64,000 nucleotides of DNA from Aquabacterium sp. NJ1 (lineage in GTDB: Bacteria > Pseudomonadota > Gammaproteobacteria > Burkholderiales > Burkholderiaceae_C). The notes beneath the pieces are model-generated. The model worked only from the letters and a program-made list of their open reading frames with translations. It made no database searches and was not told where the DNA came from. Location of the stretch: the NCBI RefSeq assembly GCF_000768065.1, contig NZ_JRKM01000001.1, positions 3,516,001 through 3,580,000 on the forward strand. The letters are read 5' to 3'. Shown one piece after another: positions 15,825 to 26,822 of this stretch (positions are counted from its first letter, which is position 1; each line of letters begins with the position of its first letter). The position numbers were made by a program, and so were the translations under genes.

Positions 15825-17267
15825 ATGACTTCCAAATTGAAGATCGCAGGCTGGGTCGCGCTGGGTGCGCTGGCCGGCGGCTTGACCACCATGCAGATCG
15901 GTGCCACGGCCCGAAACTCGGTGACGCCCTTGCCGCTCGAAGAAATGCAGCAGCTCGCGGCGGTATTCGGGATGATCAAGACCGATTACGTCGAACCCGT
16001 TGACGAAAAGAAACTCATCAGTGACGCCATCGGCGGCATGGTTTCCGGGCTGGACCCGCACTCGGTTTATTTCGACAAGACCACCTTCAAGGAATTCCGT
16101 GAAGGCACGACCGGCAAGTTTGTCGGTGTGGGCATCGAAATCGGCATGGAAGACGGCCTGGTCAAGGTCGTCTCGCCCATCGAAGGCTCCCCCGCCTTCC
16201 GCGCCGGCCTCAAGACCGGCGACCTGATCACCAAGATCGACGAAACCTACGTCAAGGGTCTGACCATGGACCAGGCCGTCAAGCGCATGCGCGGCGAGCC
16301 CAACACCAAGGTCGTGCTCAACATCTTCCGCAAGTCCGAGAACCGCAGCTTCCCGGTCACGATCACCCGCGAGGAGATCCGTGTCCAGAGCGTGCGCGCC
16401 AAGATGATCGAGCCGGGTTACGGCTGGGTGCGCATCACCCAGTTCCAGGACCGCACGGTCGAAGATTTCGCGGCCAAGGTCGAGAAACTCTACAAGGACG
16501 ACCCCAAGCTCAAGGGCCTGGTGCTGGATCTGCGCAATGACCCGGGTGGCCTGCTTGAGGGCGCGATTGCCGTGTCTTCTGCCTTCCTGCCCAAGGACGT
16601 GACGGTGGTGTCCACCAACGGCCAACTGCCTGAATCCAAGGCCGTGTTCAAGGCCCGTTCCGAAGATTACTCGCGCCGCTTTGGCTCGGACCCGCTGGCC
16701 AAGCTGCCCGCCGCGCTCAAGACGGTGCCGCTGGTGGTGCTGGTCAACGAAGGCTCGGCCTCTGCCAGCGAAATCGTCTCGGGTGCCCTGCAGGACCACA
16801 AGCGTGCCGTCATCATGGGTGGCCAGACCTTCGGCAAGGGCTCGGTGCAGACCGTGCGTCAGCTGACGGCCGACACCGCCCTGAAGATCACCACCGCCCG
16901 TTACTACACGCCAAGTGGCCGCTCCATCCAGGCCAAGGGCATCGTGCCGGACGTGATGGTGGACGAAAGCGCCGATGGCAACCTGTACTCGGCCCTGCGT
17001 GTGCGCGAGGCCGATCTGGACAAACACATCACCAGCGGCCAGGGTGCCGAGGTGAAGGATGCCGCCCGTGAAAAGGCGCGCGAAGAGGCGATCAAGAAGC
17101 TGGAAGAAGCCAGCGTCAAGAAGAACGAGGCACCCAAGCCCCTGCCCGAGTTTGGCAGCGCCGAAGACTTCCCGCTGCAACAGGCGCTCAACAAGCTGCA
17201 AGGCAAGCCCGTGCTGGTCTCCAAGACCATGACCGAGCGCAAGCCCGAGGACAGCAAGGCCCAGTGA
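15825..17267 (+). CDS. ctpA: S41-family C-terminal processing protease
   Basis: A 480-residue periplasmic serine protease that trims or degrades proteins from their C-termini. An N-terminal signal/anchor (KIAGWVALGALAGG) is followed by a dimerisation helix region, a PDZ domain (about residues 95-180, FRAGLKTGDLITKI), and the S41 core with catalytic Ser in GSASASEIVSGAL and Lys in FGKGSVQT. The C-terminal ~60 residues are charged and helical. The next gene, a MoeB/ThiF-type protein, begins 45 bases later and is probably co-transcribed, an order that I recall as common in Burkholderiales. Substrates likely include murein-related enzymes, by analogy with Prc/CtpA. Confidence 0.95.
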   Translation: MTSKLKIAGWVALGALAGGLTTMQIGATARNSVTPLPLEEMQQLAAVFGMIKTDYVEPVDEKKLISDAIGGMVSGLDPHSVYFDKTTFKEFREGTTGKFVGVGIEIGMEDGLVKVVSPIEGSPAFRAGLKTGDLITKIDETYVKGLTMDQAVKRMRGEPNTKVVLNIFRKSENRSFPVTITREEIRVQSVRAKMIEPGYGWVRITQFQDRTVEDFAAKVEKLYKDDPKLKGLVLDLRNDPGGLLEGAIAVSSAFLPKDVTVVSTNGQLPESKAVFKARSEDYSRRFGSDPLAKLPAALKTVPLVVLVNEGSASASEIVSGALQDHKRAVIMGGQTFGKGSVQTVRQLTADTALKITTARYYTPSGRSIQAKGIVPDVMVDESADGNLYSALRVREADLDKHITSGQGAEVKDAAREKAREEAIKKLEEASVKKNEAPKPLPEFGSAEDFPLQQALNKLQGKPVLVSKTMTERKPEDSKAQ

Positions 17268-17312
17268 TCCGGGCTCGCCCGCATCGCTGAACCCAAACAC
17301 AGGGGCGCCGCC

Positions 17313-18101
17313 TTGGACGACGACCAGCGCCTGCGCTACAGCCGCCACCTCCTACTGGACGAGTGGTCGGAAGAAGCGCAGGACCAGTTGCTGGCCTCGC
17401 ACGCCCTGGTCATTGGCGCCGGGGGGTTGGGCGCCCCAGCCCTCATGTACCTGGCTTCGGCCGGGGTAGGGCGCATCACCGTGGTCGACCCGGACACGGT
17501 CGACATCACCAATCTGCAGCGCCAGATCGCGCACACCACCGAACGTGTCGGGCAGCCCAAGGTGCTGTCTGCCGAGCTGGCCTTGGCGCAACTCAACCCG
17601 GGTGTGCAGGTGCATGCCATCGCGCAGGCGGCCGACGAGGCCTTGCTGCATGAATGGGTGCCGCAGGCCCAGGTGGTGCTCGATTGCACCGACCGCTTCG
17701 CCATCCGGCAGTTGATCAACCGCGTCTGCCGAGAGGCCGGCGTGCCGCTGGTGTCCGCATCCGCCGTGCGTTTCGACGGCCAGATCAGCGTGTTCGACCC
17801 GCGTGTGCCGACCGGGCCTTGTTATGCCTGCCTGTTCCCGCCCGATGCGCCGCCCGAAGAAACCCGCTGCGCCATGCTGGGCGTGTTCGCCCCGGTGGTC
17901 GGCATGATGGGTGTCATGCAGGCGGGTGAGGCACTCAAGCTCTTGCTGCAGTCGTCGCCCATGTCGCCCTGGGCCGGGCACGAGAGCCTGGCTGGCCGCT
18001 TGCTGCTGCTCGATGGGCGAACCTGGAGCTGGACGGAGATGCGCGCCAAACGCCAGCCCAACTGCCCAGTGTGTGGCCCGGTGTGTGGCTCGGCGCAGTG
18101 A
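17313..18101 (+). CDS. MoeB/ThiF/HesA-family sulfur-carrier adenylyltransferase
   Basis: A 262-residue E1-like enzyme that adenylates the C-terminal Gly-Gly of a sulfur carrier such as MoaD or ThiS. Seen: RYSRHLLLDEWS start, nucleotide-binding VIGAGGLGAPALMYLAS (residues about 33-49), DxxNLQRQ motif in DITNLQRQIAH, and the zinc cysteines in CYACLF (about 170) and CPVCGPVC near the end. No rhodanese domain is fused. The start is TTG, with AGGGGCG before it; no ATG is available in the 45-base gap after ctpA. Whether it serves molybdopterin or thiazole synthesis is not shown by its neighbours. Confidence 0.92.
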   Translation: MDDDQRLRYSRHLLLDEWSEEAQDQLLASHALVIGAGGLGAPALMYLASAGVGRITVVDPDTVDITNLQRQIAHTTERVGQPKVLSAELALAQLNPGVQVHAIAQAADEALLHEWVPQAQVVLDCTDRFAIRQLINRVCREAGVPLVSASAVRFDGQISVFDPRVPTGPCYACLFPPDAPPEETRCAMLGVFAPVVGMMGVMQAGEALKLLLQSSPMSPWAGHESLAGRLLLLDGRTWSWTEMRAKRQPNCPVCGPVCGSAQ

Positions 18102-18232
18102 CTGCGGTGAAATCGCAACTCCCTTGGCTTGACGGTCTTATTTGACGGCACCGCACGGGCGCCCCGCTGCATACTGACAAACAAGCGCCGCTCATTTGCA
18201 GGCGGTGCAGCCATCGAGCAGGACCGTTTGTC

Positions 18233-19138
18233 ATGAACAACCCCAAAGAGCTTCTGGAACGCAACTTCCCCACGGCGGGCCAGGATGCCCGCAGCGTCAG
18301 CAAACCCTCGCTCTACGCCGGCCCCGACAGCAGCTACGACCTGGCCTTCACCGATCAGGAATTCCTGCTGCACCCCGATCTGCGCCCTGTGCGCATGCAG
18401 CTGGAGTTGCTCAAGCCCGAGATGATCCAGCGCGAAGAGGCCATCGAATCCACCATCGTGGTGTTCGGCAGCGCGCGCATCCTGCCGGCCGAGGTCTCGC
18501 AGGCCAAGCTGCGTGAAGCCATGGAGTTGCCCGACGGCCCCGCGCGCGACCAGGCCATGCGCGCCGCCCAGCGCCATATCGAGATGTCGCGTTATTACGA
18601 GGAGGCACGCGCCTTCTCCAGCATCGTCACAGAGAACTCCACGCGGCTGCAAACGCCCATCTACGTGGTCACCGGTGGTGGGCCGGGCGTCATGGAGGCG
18701 GGCAACCGCGGCGCCTTCGAGGTGGGCGGCAAGAGCCTGGGCCTCAACATCGTGTTACCGCACGAGCAGGAGCCCAACCCCTACATCACGCCGCGCCTGT
18801 GTTTCCAGTTCCACTACTTTGCGCTGCGCAAGATGCACTTCCTGATGCGCTCGGTGGCGCTGGTGTGCTTCCCCGGCGGCTTCGGTACGCTCGATGAACT
18901 CTTCGAGACGCTGACCCTGATCCAGACCGGCAAGTGCCGCAAGCGCCCCATCCTGCTGTTCGGGCGCGACTTCTGGACCAAGCTGATCAACTTCGATCAC
19001 CTGGTCGACACCGGCATGATCAGCCCGGAAGACCTGAACCTCTTCCACTACGTCGAAACGGCCGATGAAGCCTGGGCCACCTTGCAAAAGGTCTACGGCC
19101 TGGGCAAGCCAGACGACGACTCCGCCTGCGGCTGGTAA
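18233..19138 (+). CDS. LOG/TIGR00730-family Rossmann-fold protein
   Basis: A 301-residue protein of the LOG family (often labelled lysine decarboxylase), which act as nucleotide or cytokinin-riboside 5'-monophosphate phosphoribohydrolases. The signature FPGGFGTLDELFE is present (about residues 213-225), along with the nucleotide-binding VVTGGGPGVMEAGNRGA (about 143-159). It is longer than the ~190-residue LOG proteins because of an N-terminal extension of about 75 residues. The arginase gene starts 18 bases downstream, so the two may be co-transcribed. The physiological substrate is not evident. Confidence 0.9.
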   Translation: MNNPKELLERNFPTAGQDARSVSKPSLYAGPDSSYDLAFTDQEFLLHPDLRPVRMQLELLKPEMIQREEAIESTIVVFGSARILPAEVSQAKLREAMELPDGPARDQAMRAAQRHIEMSRYYEEARAFSSIVTENSTRLQTPIYVVTGGGPGVMEAGNRGAFEVGGKSLGLNIVLPHEQEPNPYITPRLCFQFHYFALRKMHFLMRSVALVCFPGGFGTLDELFETLTLIQTGKCRKRPILLFGRDFWTKLINFDHLVDTGMISPEDLNLFHYVETADEAWATLQKVYGLGKPDDDSACGW

Positions 19139-19156
19139 GACCACCAGGAGCCTGGC

Positions 19157-20119
19157 ATGAACACCGATGTCATCGACCCCGTCACCCGCTTGCGGCTGAT
19201 CGGTGTGCCGACCGACATCGGGGCCAGCATGCGTGGCGCCTCGCTGGGGCCGGAAGCCTTGCGTGTGGCCGGGCTGCCCGAGGCCATGGCGCGCCTGGGC
19301 CTGCAAGTGCTGGACGCGGGCAACCTGCAGGGGCCGCCCAACCCGTGGCAACCACCGCAGGACGGCCACCGGCATCTGGCCGAGAGCCTGGCCTGGAATC
19401 AGGCGGTATTCGAGGCCGTGTCGCAGGCCCTGCAGGCGGGCGAGGTGCCCATGATGCTGGGTGGTGACCACAGCCTGGCCATCGGTTCCATCGGCGCCGT
19501 GGCGGCGCACTGCCGCGCCACCGGCCAGCGCCTGCGTGTGATCTGGCTGGATGCCCATGCCGACTTCAACACCAGTGACATCACGCCCAGCGGCAACATC
19601 CATGGCATGCCTGTGGCGGTGCTGTGCGGCCACGGCCCGGCCAGCCTCTTGCGCCTGGCCGGCAACTGGGGTGCCGCCACCGCAGGCCCGCCAGCCTTGT
19701 CGCCCGAAGACATCCGCCTGATCGGCGTGCGCAGCGTGGACCCGCTGGAGCGTCGCTTTGTGCATGCACAAGGCCTGGAGGTATTCGACATGCGCCACCT
19801 GGACGAGCACGGCATGCGCGCCGCCATGCAGCAGGCCTTGCTGGGCGTCGATGACCGCACCCATTTGCACCTGAGCTTCGATGTGGATTTCCTCGACCCC
19901 GACATCGCCCCCGGCGTGGGCACCGCCGTGCGGGGCGGGCCGTCTTACCGCGAAGCCCAGTTGTGCATGGAGATGATCGCCGACACCAGTCGACTGGCTT
20001 CACTGGACGTGGTCGAACTCAACCCCGCGCGCGATGTGCAGAACCGTACCGCCGAGCTGGTGGTGGACCTGGTCGAGAGCCTGTTTGGCAAGTCCACCCT
20101 GATGCGCTGGCGGCCTTGA
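19157..20119 (+). CDS. Arginase
   Basis: A 320-residue ureohydrolase that hydrolyses L-arginine to ornithine and urea. The manganese ligands are in GGDHSLAIGS (about residue 109), DAHADFN (about 131-137) and DVDFLDPDIAPG (about 235). N-terminal RLIGVPTDIGASMRGASLGPEALR is typical of arginases rather than agmatinases, and GNIHGMP carries the arginase substrate loop. It follows the LOG-like gene by 18 bases, with AGGAG before the ATG. No urease or ornithine genes are in the window. Formimidoglutamase or guanidinobutyrase activity is less likely. Confidence 0.92.
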   Translation: MNTDVIDPVTRLRLIGVPTDIGASMRGASLGPEALRVAGLPEAMARLGLQVLDAGNLQGPPNPWQPPQDGHRHLAESLAWNQAVFEAVSQALQAGEVPMMLGGDHSLAIGSIGAVAAHCRATGQRLRVIWLDAHADFNTSDITPSGNIHGMPVAVLCGHGPASLLRLAGNWGAATAGPPALSPEDIRLIGVRSVDPLERRFVHAQGLEVFDMRHLDEHGMRAAMQQALLGVDDRTHLHLSFDVDFLDPDIAPGVGTAVRGGPSYREAQLCMEMIADTSRLASLDVVELNPARDVQNRTAELVVDLVESLFGKSTLMRWRP

Positions 20120-20231
20120 TGTCGAGCTGCCTTGTTGCGTGGATGGCCTGGATGGCCCGCCGCAGCAGGTCAGGGGCGATTAAGCGGCGCAAGCCCATCA
20201 ACTTTTGCCAACTATTTGCCGATAAAGGCCC

Positions 20232-21638
20232 ATGAGCCTGCCTGGAAAGACTGCCCTGATCCTGACTGGTGGTGGCGCACGAGCCGCCTACCAGGTCGGT
20301 GTGCTGCAAGCACTGCAGCTGATTCGCCGTGAATGCGGCGAAGGTCGGCGGGGCAACCCTTTCCAGATCATCAGCGGCACCTCGGCCGGCGCCATCAACG
20401 GCCTCGCGCTGGCCTGCCAGGCCGACCACTACGACCTGGCGGTGCGTGCCATGGTCGAGGTCTGGCGTGATTTCCGCTCCGAGCAGGTCTACCGCTCCGA
20501 CTCCCTGGGCGTGATCCGCTCGGGTGCCCAATGGCTGACCTTGTTCTCGCTGGGCTGGGCCGTGGCGCGCTGGCGCAAGGCGCGCCCCCGCTCCTTGCTG
20601 GACAACGAGCCGCTGCGCGAGTTCCTGCCCTCGCTGTTCCAGGTGGACCGCCTGCCGCAACTCATGGCGGACGGCCATCTGGATGCCGTGGCCATTTCGG
20701 CGTCCAGCTACACCACGGGTGAGCACGTCACCTTCTATGACAGCGTCCACCCGATCACGCCCTGGGCGCGTTCGCAGCGCATCAGCGTGAAGGATCAACT
20801 GGGCCTGGACCACCTCATGGCCTCGTCGGCCATTCCTTTTGTGTTCCCGGCCATCAAGCTGCATGTCGATGGGCGCCCGCATTACCTGGGTGACGGCTCC
20901 ATGCGTCAGGCCGCGCCCATCTCGCCGGCCATCCACCTGGGGGCCGACCGCATCCTGGTGATCGGGGCCGGGCGCCTGCACGAGCCCCCCGCACCGCGCG
21001 AGGCCGTGGTCGAGTACCCGAACCTGGCGCAGATCGCCGGCCACGCCATGTCCAGCATCTTCCTGGACGCGCTGGCGGTGGACATCGAGCGCATGCAGCG
21101 CATCAACAAGACCTTGAGCCTGTTGCCGCCCGAGGCCCGTGCCCAGTCCAGCTTGCGCCCGGTGGACATCCTGGTGATCGCGCCCAGCCAGCGCATCGAC
21201 GACATCGCGGCCCGCCACCTCTGGGCCCTGCCGCCCGCCGTGCGCGCCATGCTGCGTGCGGTGGGTGTGTACGGCCGGGGCAAGACGGCGCGTGGCTCCG
21301 CGCTGGCCAGTTACCTGCTGTTCGAGTCTTCGTTCACCCGCGAGCTGATCCACCTGGGCTTCACCGACGCCCTGGCCAAGCGCCAGGAGGTACAGAGCTT
21401 CTTCGGTTGGGGGCAGCCGGGGGCCGGGGAGGGTGAGGGGCCGGGGGGGCCGCATTTGGCTCGTGCGGATGGTGCCGATCAGGGTGCCGGGCTCGCCGCA
21501 CCGCCCAGCCGCTACGACGCCACCTTCCACGTGCCGGCCTTCATTCCGCCGACCATGCCCGTCGCGGAACTGGTCGGGCCGCATCGCCCCTTTACATCAC
21601 AAAGAGACCGTGCTAAAGTGGAGAGCTTCGCTTTGTAA
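20232..21638 (+). CDS. Patatin-like phospholipase
   Basis: A 468-residue cytoplasmic or membrane-associated lipid acyl hydrolase. The oxyanion hole is [18 protein letters not shown] (residues about 11-28), the nucleophile Ser is in [10 protein letters not shown] (about 50-59), and the dyad Asp is in DGSMRQAAP (about 221). There is no signal peptide and no beta-barrel. About 60 Gly/Pro-rich residues at the C-terminus ([15 protein letters not shown]) look disordered, and the final codons overlap the promoter of rplU. Similar single-gene patatin proteins often precede rplU in this group, I believe, but function is general. Confidence 0.9.
   Translation: MSLPGKTALILTGGGARAAYQVGVLQALQLIRRECGEGRRGNPFQIISGTSAGAINGLALACQADHYDLAVRAMVEVWRDFRSEQVYRSDSLGVIRSGAQWLTLFSLGWAVARWRKARPRSLLDNEPLREFLPSLFQVDRLPQLMADGHLDAVAISASSYTTGEHVTFYDSVHPITPWARSQRISVKDQLGLDHLMASSAIPFVFPAIKLHVDGRPHYLGDGSMRQAAPISPAIHLGADRILVIGAGRLHEPPAPREAVVEYPNLAQIAGHAMSSIFLDALAVDIERMQRINKTLSLLPPEARAQSSLRPVDILVIAPSQRIDDIAARHLWALPPAVRAMLRAVGVYGRGKTARGSALASYLLFESSFTRELIHLGFTDALAKRQEVQSFFGWGQPGAGEGEGPGGPHLARADGADQGAGLAAPPSRYDATFHVPAFIPPTMPVAELVGPHRPFTSQRDRAKVESFAL
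21591..21619 (+). promoter_or_regulatory. Probable sigma-70 promoter for rplU-rpmA
   Basis: TTTACA (21591-21596) and TAAAGT (21614-21619) are spaced 17 bases apart, 5/6 and 4/6 matches to consensus. The promoter sits inside the last codons of the patatin gene and would give an rplU leader of about 65 bases. Confidence 0.6.
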
Positions 21639-21690
21639 ACCTGTTGAAGGTTTCGGGGTGGAGAAGTTCTTTTCTTTGAAAGGTCTCAAC

Positions 21691-22002
21691 ATGTACGCGG
21701 TCATAAAAACCGGCGGCAAACAATACAAAGTTGCTGCAGGCGAAAAAATTAAAGTAGAACAGATTGCTGCGGACGTTGGCCAAGAGATCGTGATCGACCA
21801 GGTTCTGGCAGTCGGCTCCGGCGCAGAACTCAAGGTTGGCACGCCCCTGGTGGCTGGCGCAACTGTCAAGGCAACTGTTGTTTCTCATGGTCGTCACGAC
21901 AAGGTCCGCATCTTCAAGATGCGCCGTCGTAAGCACTATCAGAAGCGCCAAGGTCACCGTCAGAACTTCACCGAGCTGCAAATCAGCGCCGTGAACGCCT
22001 GA
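21691..22002 (+). CDS. rplU: 50S ribosomal protein L21
   Basis: Large-subunit ribosomal protein of 103 residues, the usual length. [14 protein letters not shown] at the N-terminus and [14 protein letters not shown] near the C-terminus are diagnostic. The ATG at 21691 is chosen because it gives the conserved N-terminus and is preceded by AAAGG. rpmA follows 57 bases later and obgE after that, the standard bacterial gene order, so the pair is transcribed together from the promoter at 21591-21619. Confidence 0.98.
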   Translation: MYAVIKTGGKQYKVAAGEKIKVEQIAADVGQEIVIDQVLAVGSGAELKVGTPLVAGATVKATVVSHGRHDKVRIFKMRRRKHYQKRQGHRQNFTELQISAVNA

Positions 22003-22059
22003 TCTCGCGCCTTGATGTTCAAACATCACGTCTAACCTCAGTCACCAAGGAGCAGATCC

Positions 22060-22317
22060 ATGGCACAGAAAAAAGGCGGCGGTTCCACGCGGAACGGCCG
22101 TGATTCCCAACCGAAGATGCTGGGTGTGAAGGCTTACGGCGGTCAAGTGATCCCCGCTGGCTCGATCATCGTTCGCCAACGCGGCACCCGTTTCCACGCT
22201 GGCACCAACGTCGGCATGGGCCGCGACCACACCCTGTTCGCGCTGGTCGATGGCACAGTGTCCTTCGCCACCAAGGGTTCGCTGAACCGCAAGACGGTCA
22301 TCGTCACGCCGGTTTGA
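22060..22317 (+). CDS. rpmA: 50S ribosomal protein L27
   Basis: Large-subunit protein of 85 residues near the peptidyl-transferase centre. The N-terminus [16 protein letters not shown] is the conserved Lys/Gly-rich tail that reaches the tRNAs, and [17 protein letters not shown] follows. No extra N-terminal cleavage peptide of the Firmicutes type is present. AAGGAG is well placed before the ATG. A strong terminator follows 59 bases after the stop. Confidence 0.98.
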   Translation: MAQKKGGGSTRNGRDSQPKMLGVKAYGGQVIPAGSIIVRQRGTRFHAGTNVGMGRDHTLFALVDGTVSFATKGSLNRKTVIVTPV

Positions 22318-22375
22318 TCGATCTCTGATCGGTCGACAACGCTTGCCCGGCTCCGGCTGGGCGGCGTGCTGAACC

Positions 22376-22400
22376 AAAGCCCCGGTCTGCCGGGGCTTTT
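22376..22400 (+). terminator. Rho-independent terminator after rpmA
   Basis: Perfect 10-base stem AAAGCCCCGG / CCGGGGCTTT with loop TCTG and a T-run. It separates the ribosomal protein pair from obgE. Confidence 0.9.
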
Positions 22401-22481
22401 GTCATTTCTTGTCGTTTCTTTCCCGGTCTTGATCTCGCCCCGTGACATGGTGGTGAAGATCGGCCTCGCCAGACGGGATAA

Positions 22482-24203
<1,722 letters not shown>

Positions 24204-24244
24204 TCTCTTCCGTTTGACCTCAGCCTGAACGCCCGAGCCCACCC

Positions 24245-25363
24245 ATGAACGATGTGTTGAAGAACGCCCGCCGCATTGTCGTCAAGGTGGGGTCCAGCCT
24301 GGTCACCAACGAAGGCAAGGGCGTCGACGCCGAGGCCATCGGCACCTGGTGCCGCCAGATGGCCACCCTGGCCGCCGACGGGCGCGAAGTCATCATGGTG
24401 TCCAGCGGCGCCATTGCCGAAGGCATGAAGCGCCTGGGCTGGGCGGCGCGCCCCAAGGAGCTGCACGAGTTGCAGGCCGCCGCCGCGGTGGGCCAGATGG
24501 GCCTGGCGCAGATGTACGAGACCAAGCTGCGCGAGCACGGCATGGGCAGCGCCCAGGTGCTGCTCACGCACGCCGACCTGGCCGACCGCGAGCGTTACCT
24601 CAATGCCCGCTCCACGCTGCTGACCCTGCTGTCGCACAAGGTGGTGCCCGTTATCAACGAGAACGACACCGTGGTCACCGACGAGATCAAGTTCGGTGAC
24701 AACGACACCTTGGGCGCCCTGGTGGCCAACCTGGTCGAGGCCGATGCCCTGGTCATCCTGACCGACCAGAAGGGCCTGTACAGCGCCGACCCCCGCAAGG
24801 ACCCCAACGCCCGCTTCATCGACGTCTGCACGGCTGGGGACCCCGCGCTGGAGCAAATGGCCGGTGGGGCCGGTTCACGCGTGGGCACAGGCGGCATGAT
24901 CACCAAGGTGCTGGCCGCCAAGCGCGCGGCCGGCAGCGGGGCTTCCACCGTGATTGCCTGGGGGCGTGAGCCGGACGTGCTGGTGCGCCTCACGCAAGGC
25001 GAGGCCATCGGCTCGTTGTTCGTGGCCGCCACCGCCAAACTCACGGCCCGCAAACAGTGGATGGCCGACCATCTGCAACTGCGCGGTGCCGTGGTGATCG
25101 ACGATGGCGCCGTAGTCAAACTGCGTGATGAAGGCAAGAGCCTGCTGCCCATCGGCATGGTCGAGGTGGTGGGCGACTTCCACCGTGGCGACGTGATCGC
25201 CGTGCGCAACCGGGCTGGGCAGGACGTGGCCCGTGGGCTGGCCAACTACGCGAGCAGCGAAGCCCGTCTGATCGCGCGCAAGGCGTCGTCCGAGATCGAG
25301 GCGGTGCTGGGCTTCACCAGCGAGCCCGAGATGATCCACCGGGACAATCTGGTTCTGGCCTGA
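24245..25363 (+). CDS. proB: Glutamate 5-kinase
   Basis: First enzyme of proline synthesis, phosphorylating glutamate. It has 372 residues: an amino-acid kinase domain ([16 protein letters not shown] start, [31 protein letters not shown], and [15 protein letters not shown]) followed by a C-terminal PUA domain (about 280-372). Its place after rplU-rpmA-obgE is the usual betaproteobacterial order. The 41-base gap to obgE suggests co-transcription. proA is not in the window. Feedback inhibition by proline is expected from the family. Confidence 0.97.
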   Translation: MNDVLKNARRIVVKVGSSLVTNEGKGVDAEAIGTWCRQMATLAADGREVIMVSSGAIAEGMKRLGWAARPKELHELQAAAAVGQMGLAQMYETKLREHGMGSAQVLLTHADLADRERYLNARSTLLTLLSHKVVPVINENDTVVTDEIKFGDNDTLGALVANLVEADALVILTDQKGLYSADPRKDPNARFIDVCTAGDPALEQMAGGAGSRVGTGGMITKVLAAKRAAGSGASTVIAWGREPDVLVRLTQGEAIGSLFVAATAKLTARKQWMADHLQLRGAVVIDDGAVVKLRDEGKSLLPIGMVEVVGDFHRGDVIAVRNRAGQDVARGLANYASSEARLIARKASSEIEAVLGFTSEPEMIHRDNLVLA

Positions 25364-25596
25364 GTTTGGCGTCACGAGCGCGGCACGGGTCCGCCCGCAG
25401 TGCTGTTGGGGTGTGCTTTCACGGCTTGCAAGCACGTTAACGCCAGGTAACGTCTGTCAGGGAAATTTCACCCGTCGCAAGCGTGGGCACGCTTTTGACC
25501 CCCCTCTTTACTCGTGACCAAGGGTTCGTACTGTCCTTGGGGTGGTGGCGTTTTACGTTAAAACCGTGACCCTTGTTTCCTTTTCTTTCTGAATCC

Positions 25597-25613
25597 TCCA
25601 AGGAGGTCTCCTG
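25597..25613 (+). promoter_or_regulatory. Very strong ribosome binding site
   Basis: AAGGAGGT ends 5 bases before the ATG at 25614, a full anti-Shine-Dalgarno match, suggesting high expression of the downstream periplasmic protein. The 250-base gap upstream also holds a 6-base hairpin (CCAAGG 25518-25523 with CCTTGG 25535-25540); I see no clear promoter there. Confidence 0.6.
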
Positions 25614-26684
25614 ATGGCCCTGATCCAACGCACCCTCGCTCGCCTTTCCCCTCTTTCTCTGGCTGCTGTCGCTGTACTGGGCGGTACCCTGGGTGTCACC
25701 GCGTCGGCGCAAGCCAAGACCCTGGTCTGCGTCTGGGACGTCGCCGGCAAGACGGGTGATGTGTACGCCTCCGCGACCGACTACGCGCTGGCCATGCAGA
25801 AAAATGGCGCCGACATCGAGCTCAAGAGCTATGTGGACGAGCGCGTCGCCATCGAAGACTTTCGTGCCGGCCAGTGTGACGGCGTGATCGCCACGGCCTT
25901 CCGTACCCGCCAGTTCAACATGGTGGCTGGTTCGCTGGACAGCATCGGTTCGACCACCGTGATCAAGAACGGCAAGGTCGACATCGACGCCAGCTACGAA
26001 GTCGTGCGCAAGGTGATCCAGGTGTTTGCCTCGCCTCAGGCCAGCAAGCTGATGGTGGAAGGCAATTACGAAGTGGGTGGCATCTTCCCGCTGGGCGCCG
26101 CGTACCCCATCGTGCGTGACCGCAAGATCAATTCGGTTGAAGCCCTGTCGGGCAAGAAGATCGCCGCCTTCGACTACGACAAGGCCCAGGGCGTGATGAT
26201 CCAGCGCATCGGCGCGCAGCCCGTGTCGGTGGACGTCACCAACATCGGCCCGAAGTTCAACAATGGCTTCGTGGACATGGTGACCCTGCCTGCGGTGGCC
26301 TTCAAGCCCTTCGAGCTGTACAAGGGCATTGGCACGACCGGTGGCATCGGCCGCTTCCCGATCATGATCCCGACGGTGCAGGTCATCCTCAACAAGACCA
26401 AGTTCCCTGAAGGTTTTGGCGAGAAGTCGCGTCAGTACTGGCTGTCGCAGTTCGACCGTGCCCTGGGCATCATCCAGACGGCCGAGAAGGGCATCCCCGC
26501 CAAGATGTGGGACGACCTGCCTGCCGAGAGCATTCCCAAGTACGTGCTGATGTTCCGCGAATCGCGTATCGAGATCGCCAAGCAAGGCCTGTACAACAAG
26601 CAAGGCTTGAACATCATCAAACGCGCGCGTTGCAGCATCAACCCGGCTGACGCCGAGTGCGCCACCAAGACCGAAATCGAGTAA
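25614..26684 (+). CDS. Periplasmic solute-binding protein (putative, DUF6091-like)
   Basis: A 356-residue secreted protein with a signal peptide ending near ASA-QA (residues about 1-34). The mature part begins TLVCVWDVAGKTGDVYASATDYAL and resembles the putative solute-binding proteins distantly related to TRAP DctP receptors: alternating strands and helices, with a central GKKIAAFDYDKAQGVMIQRIGAQPVSVD region like the second lobe of a binding protein. Two cysteine pairs may form disulfides (C38/C91-type and C near the end). No transporter genes are adjacent; the next gene is an Fe-S carrier. A perfect ribosome site suggests abundance. Ligand unknown. Confidence 0.7.
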   Translation: MALIQRTLARLSPLSLAAVAVLGGTLGVTASAQAKTLVCVWDVAGKTGDVYASATDYALAMQKNGADIELKSYVDERVAIEDFRAGQCDGVIATAFRTRQFNMVAGSLDSIGSTTVIKNGKVDIDASYEVVRKVIQVFASPQASKLMVEGNYEVGGIFPLGAAYPIVRDRKINSVEALSGKKIAAFDYDKAQGVMIQRIGAQPVSVDVTNIGPKFNNGFVDMVTLPAVAFKPFELYKGIGTTGGIGRFPIMIPTVQVILNKTKFPEGFGEKSRQYWLSQFDRALGIIQTAEKGIPAKMWDDLPAESIPKYVLMFRESRIEIAKQGLYNKQGLNIIKRARCSINPADAECATKTEIE

Positions 26685-26691
26685 GGCGGGG

Positions 26692-26764
26692 CACCTCCTG
26701 AGGGAGGTGTTGGTGTCTCACCGATGTATCAATCAAAAAGGGGCTCCTGCATGGAGCCCTTTTT
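26692..26764 (+). terminator. Double hairpin terminator
   Basis: First stem CACCTCC / GGAGGTG (26692-26709), then an A-run, stem GGGCTCC / GGAGCCC (26741-26759) and a T-run. The second hairpin has A-tract and T-tract on opposite sides, so it can terminate transcription from either side. It isolates the binding-protein gene from the mrp gene. Confidence 0.85.
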
Positions 26765-26822
26765 CATGGGCTTCGGTGTCGGGCCTGCATCTTGCTGCAG
26801 ACTGCATGAAGGATCATTGAAC

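Noticed and set aside
25518..25540. Hairpin upstream of the solute-binding protein as a possible riboswitch
   Set aside because: Only a 6-base stem with an 11-base loop; no known riboswitch elements could be recognised.
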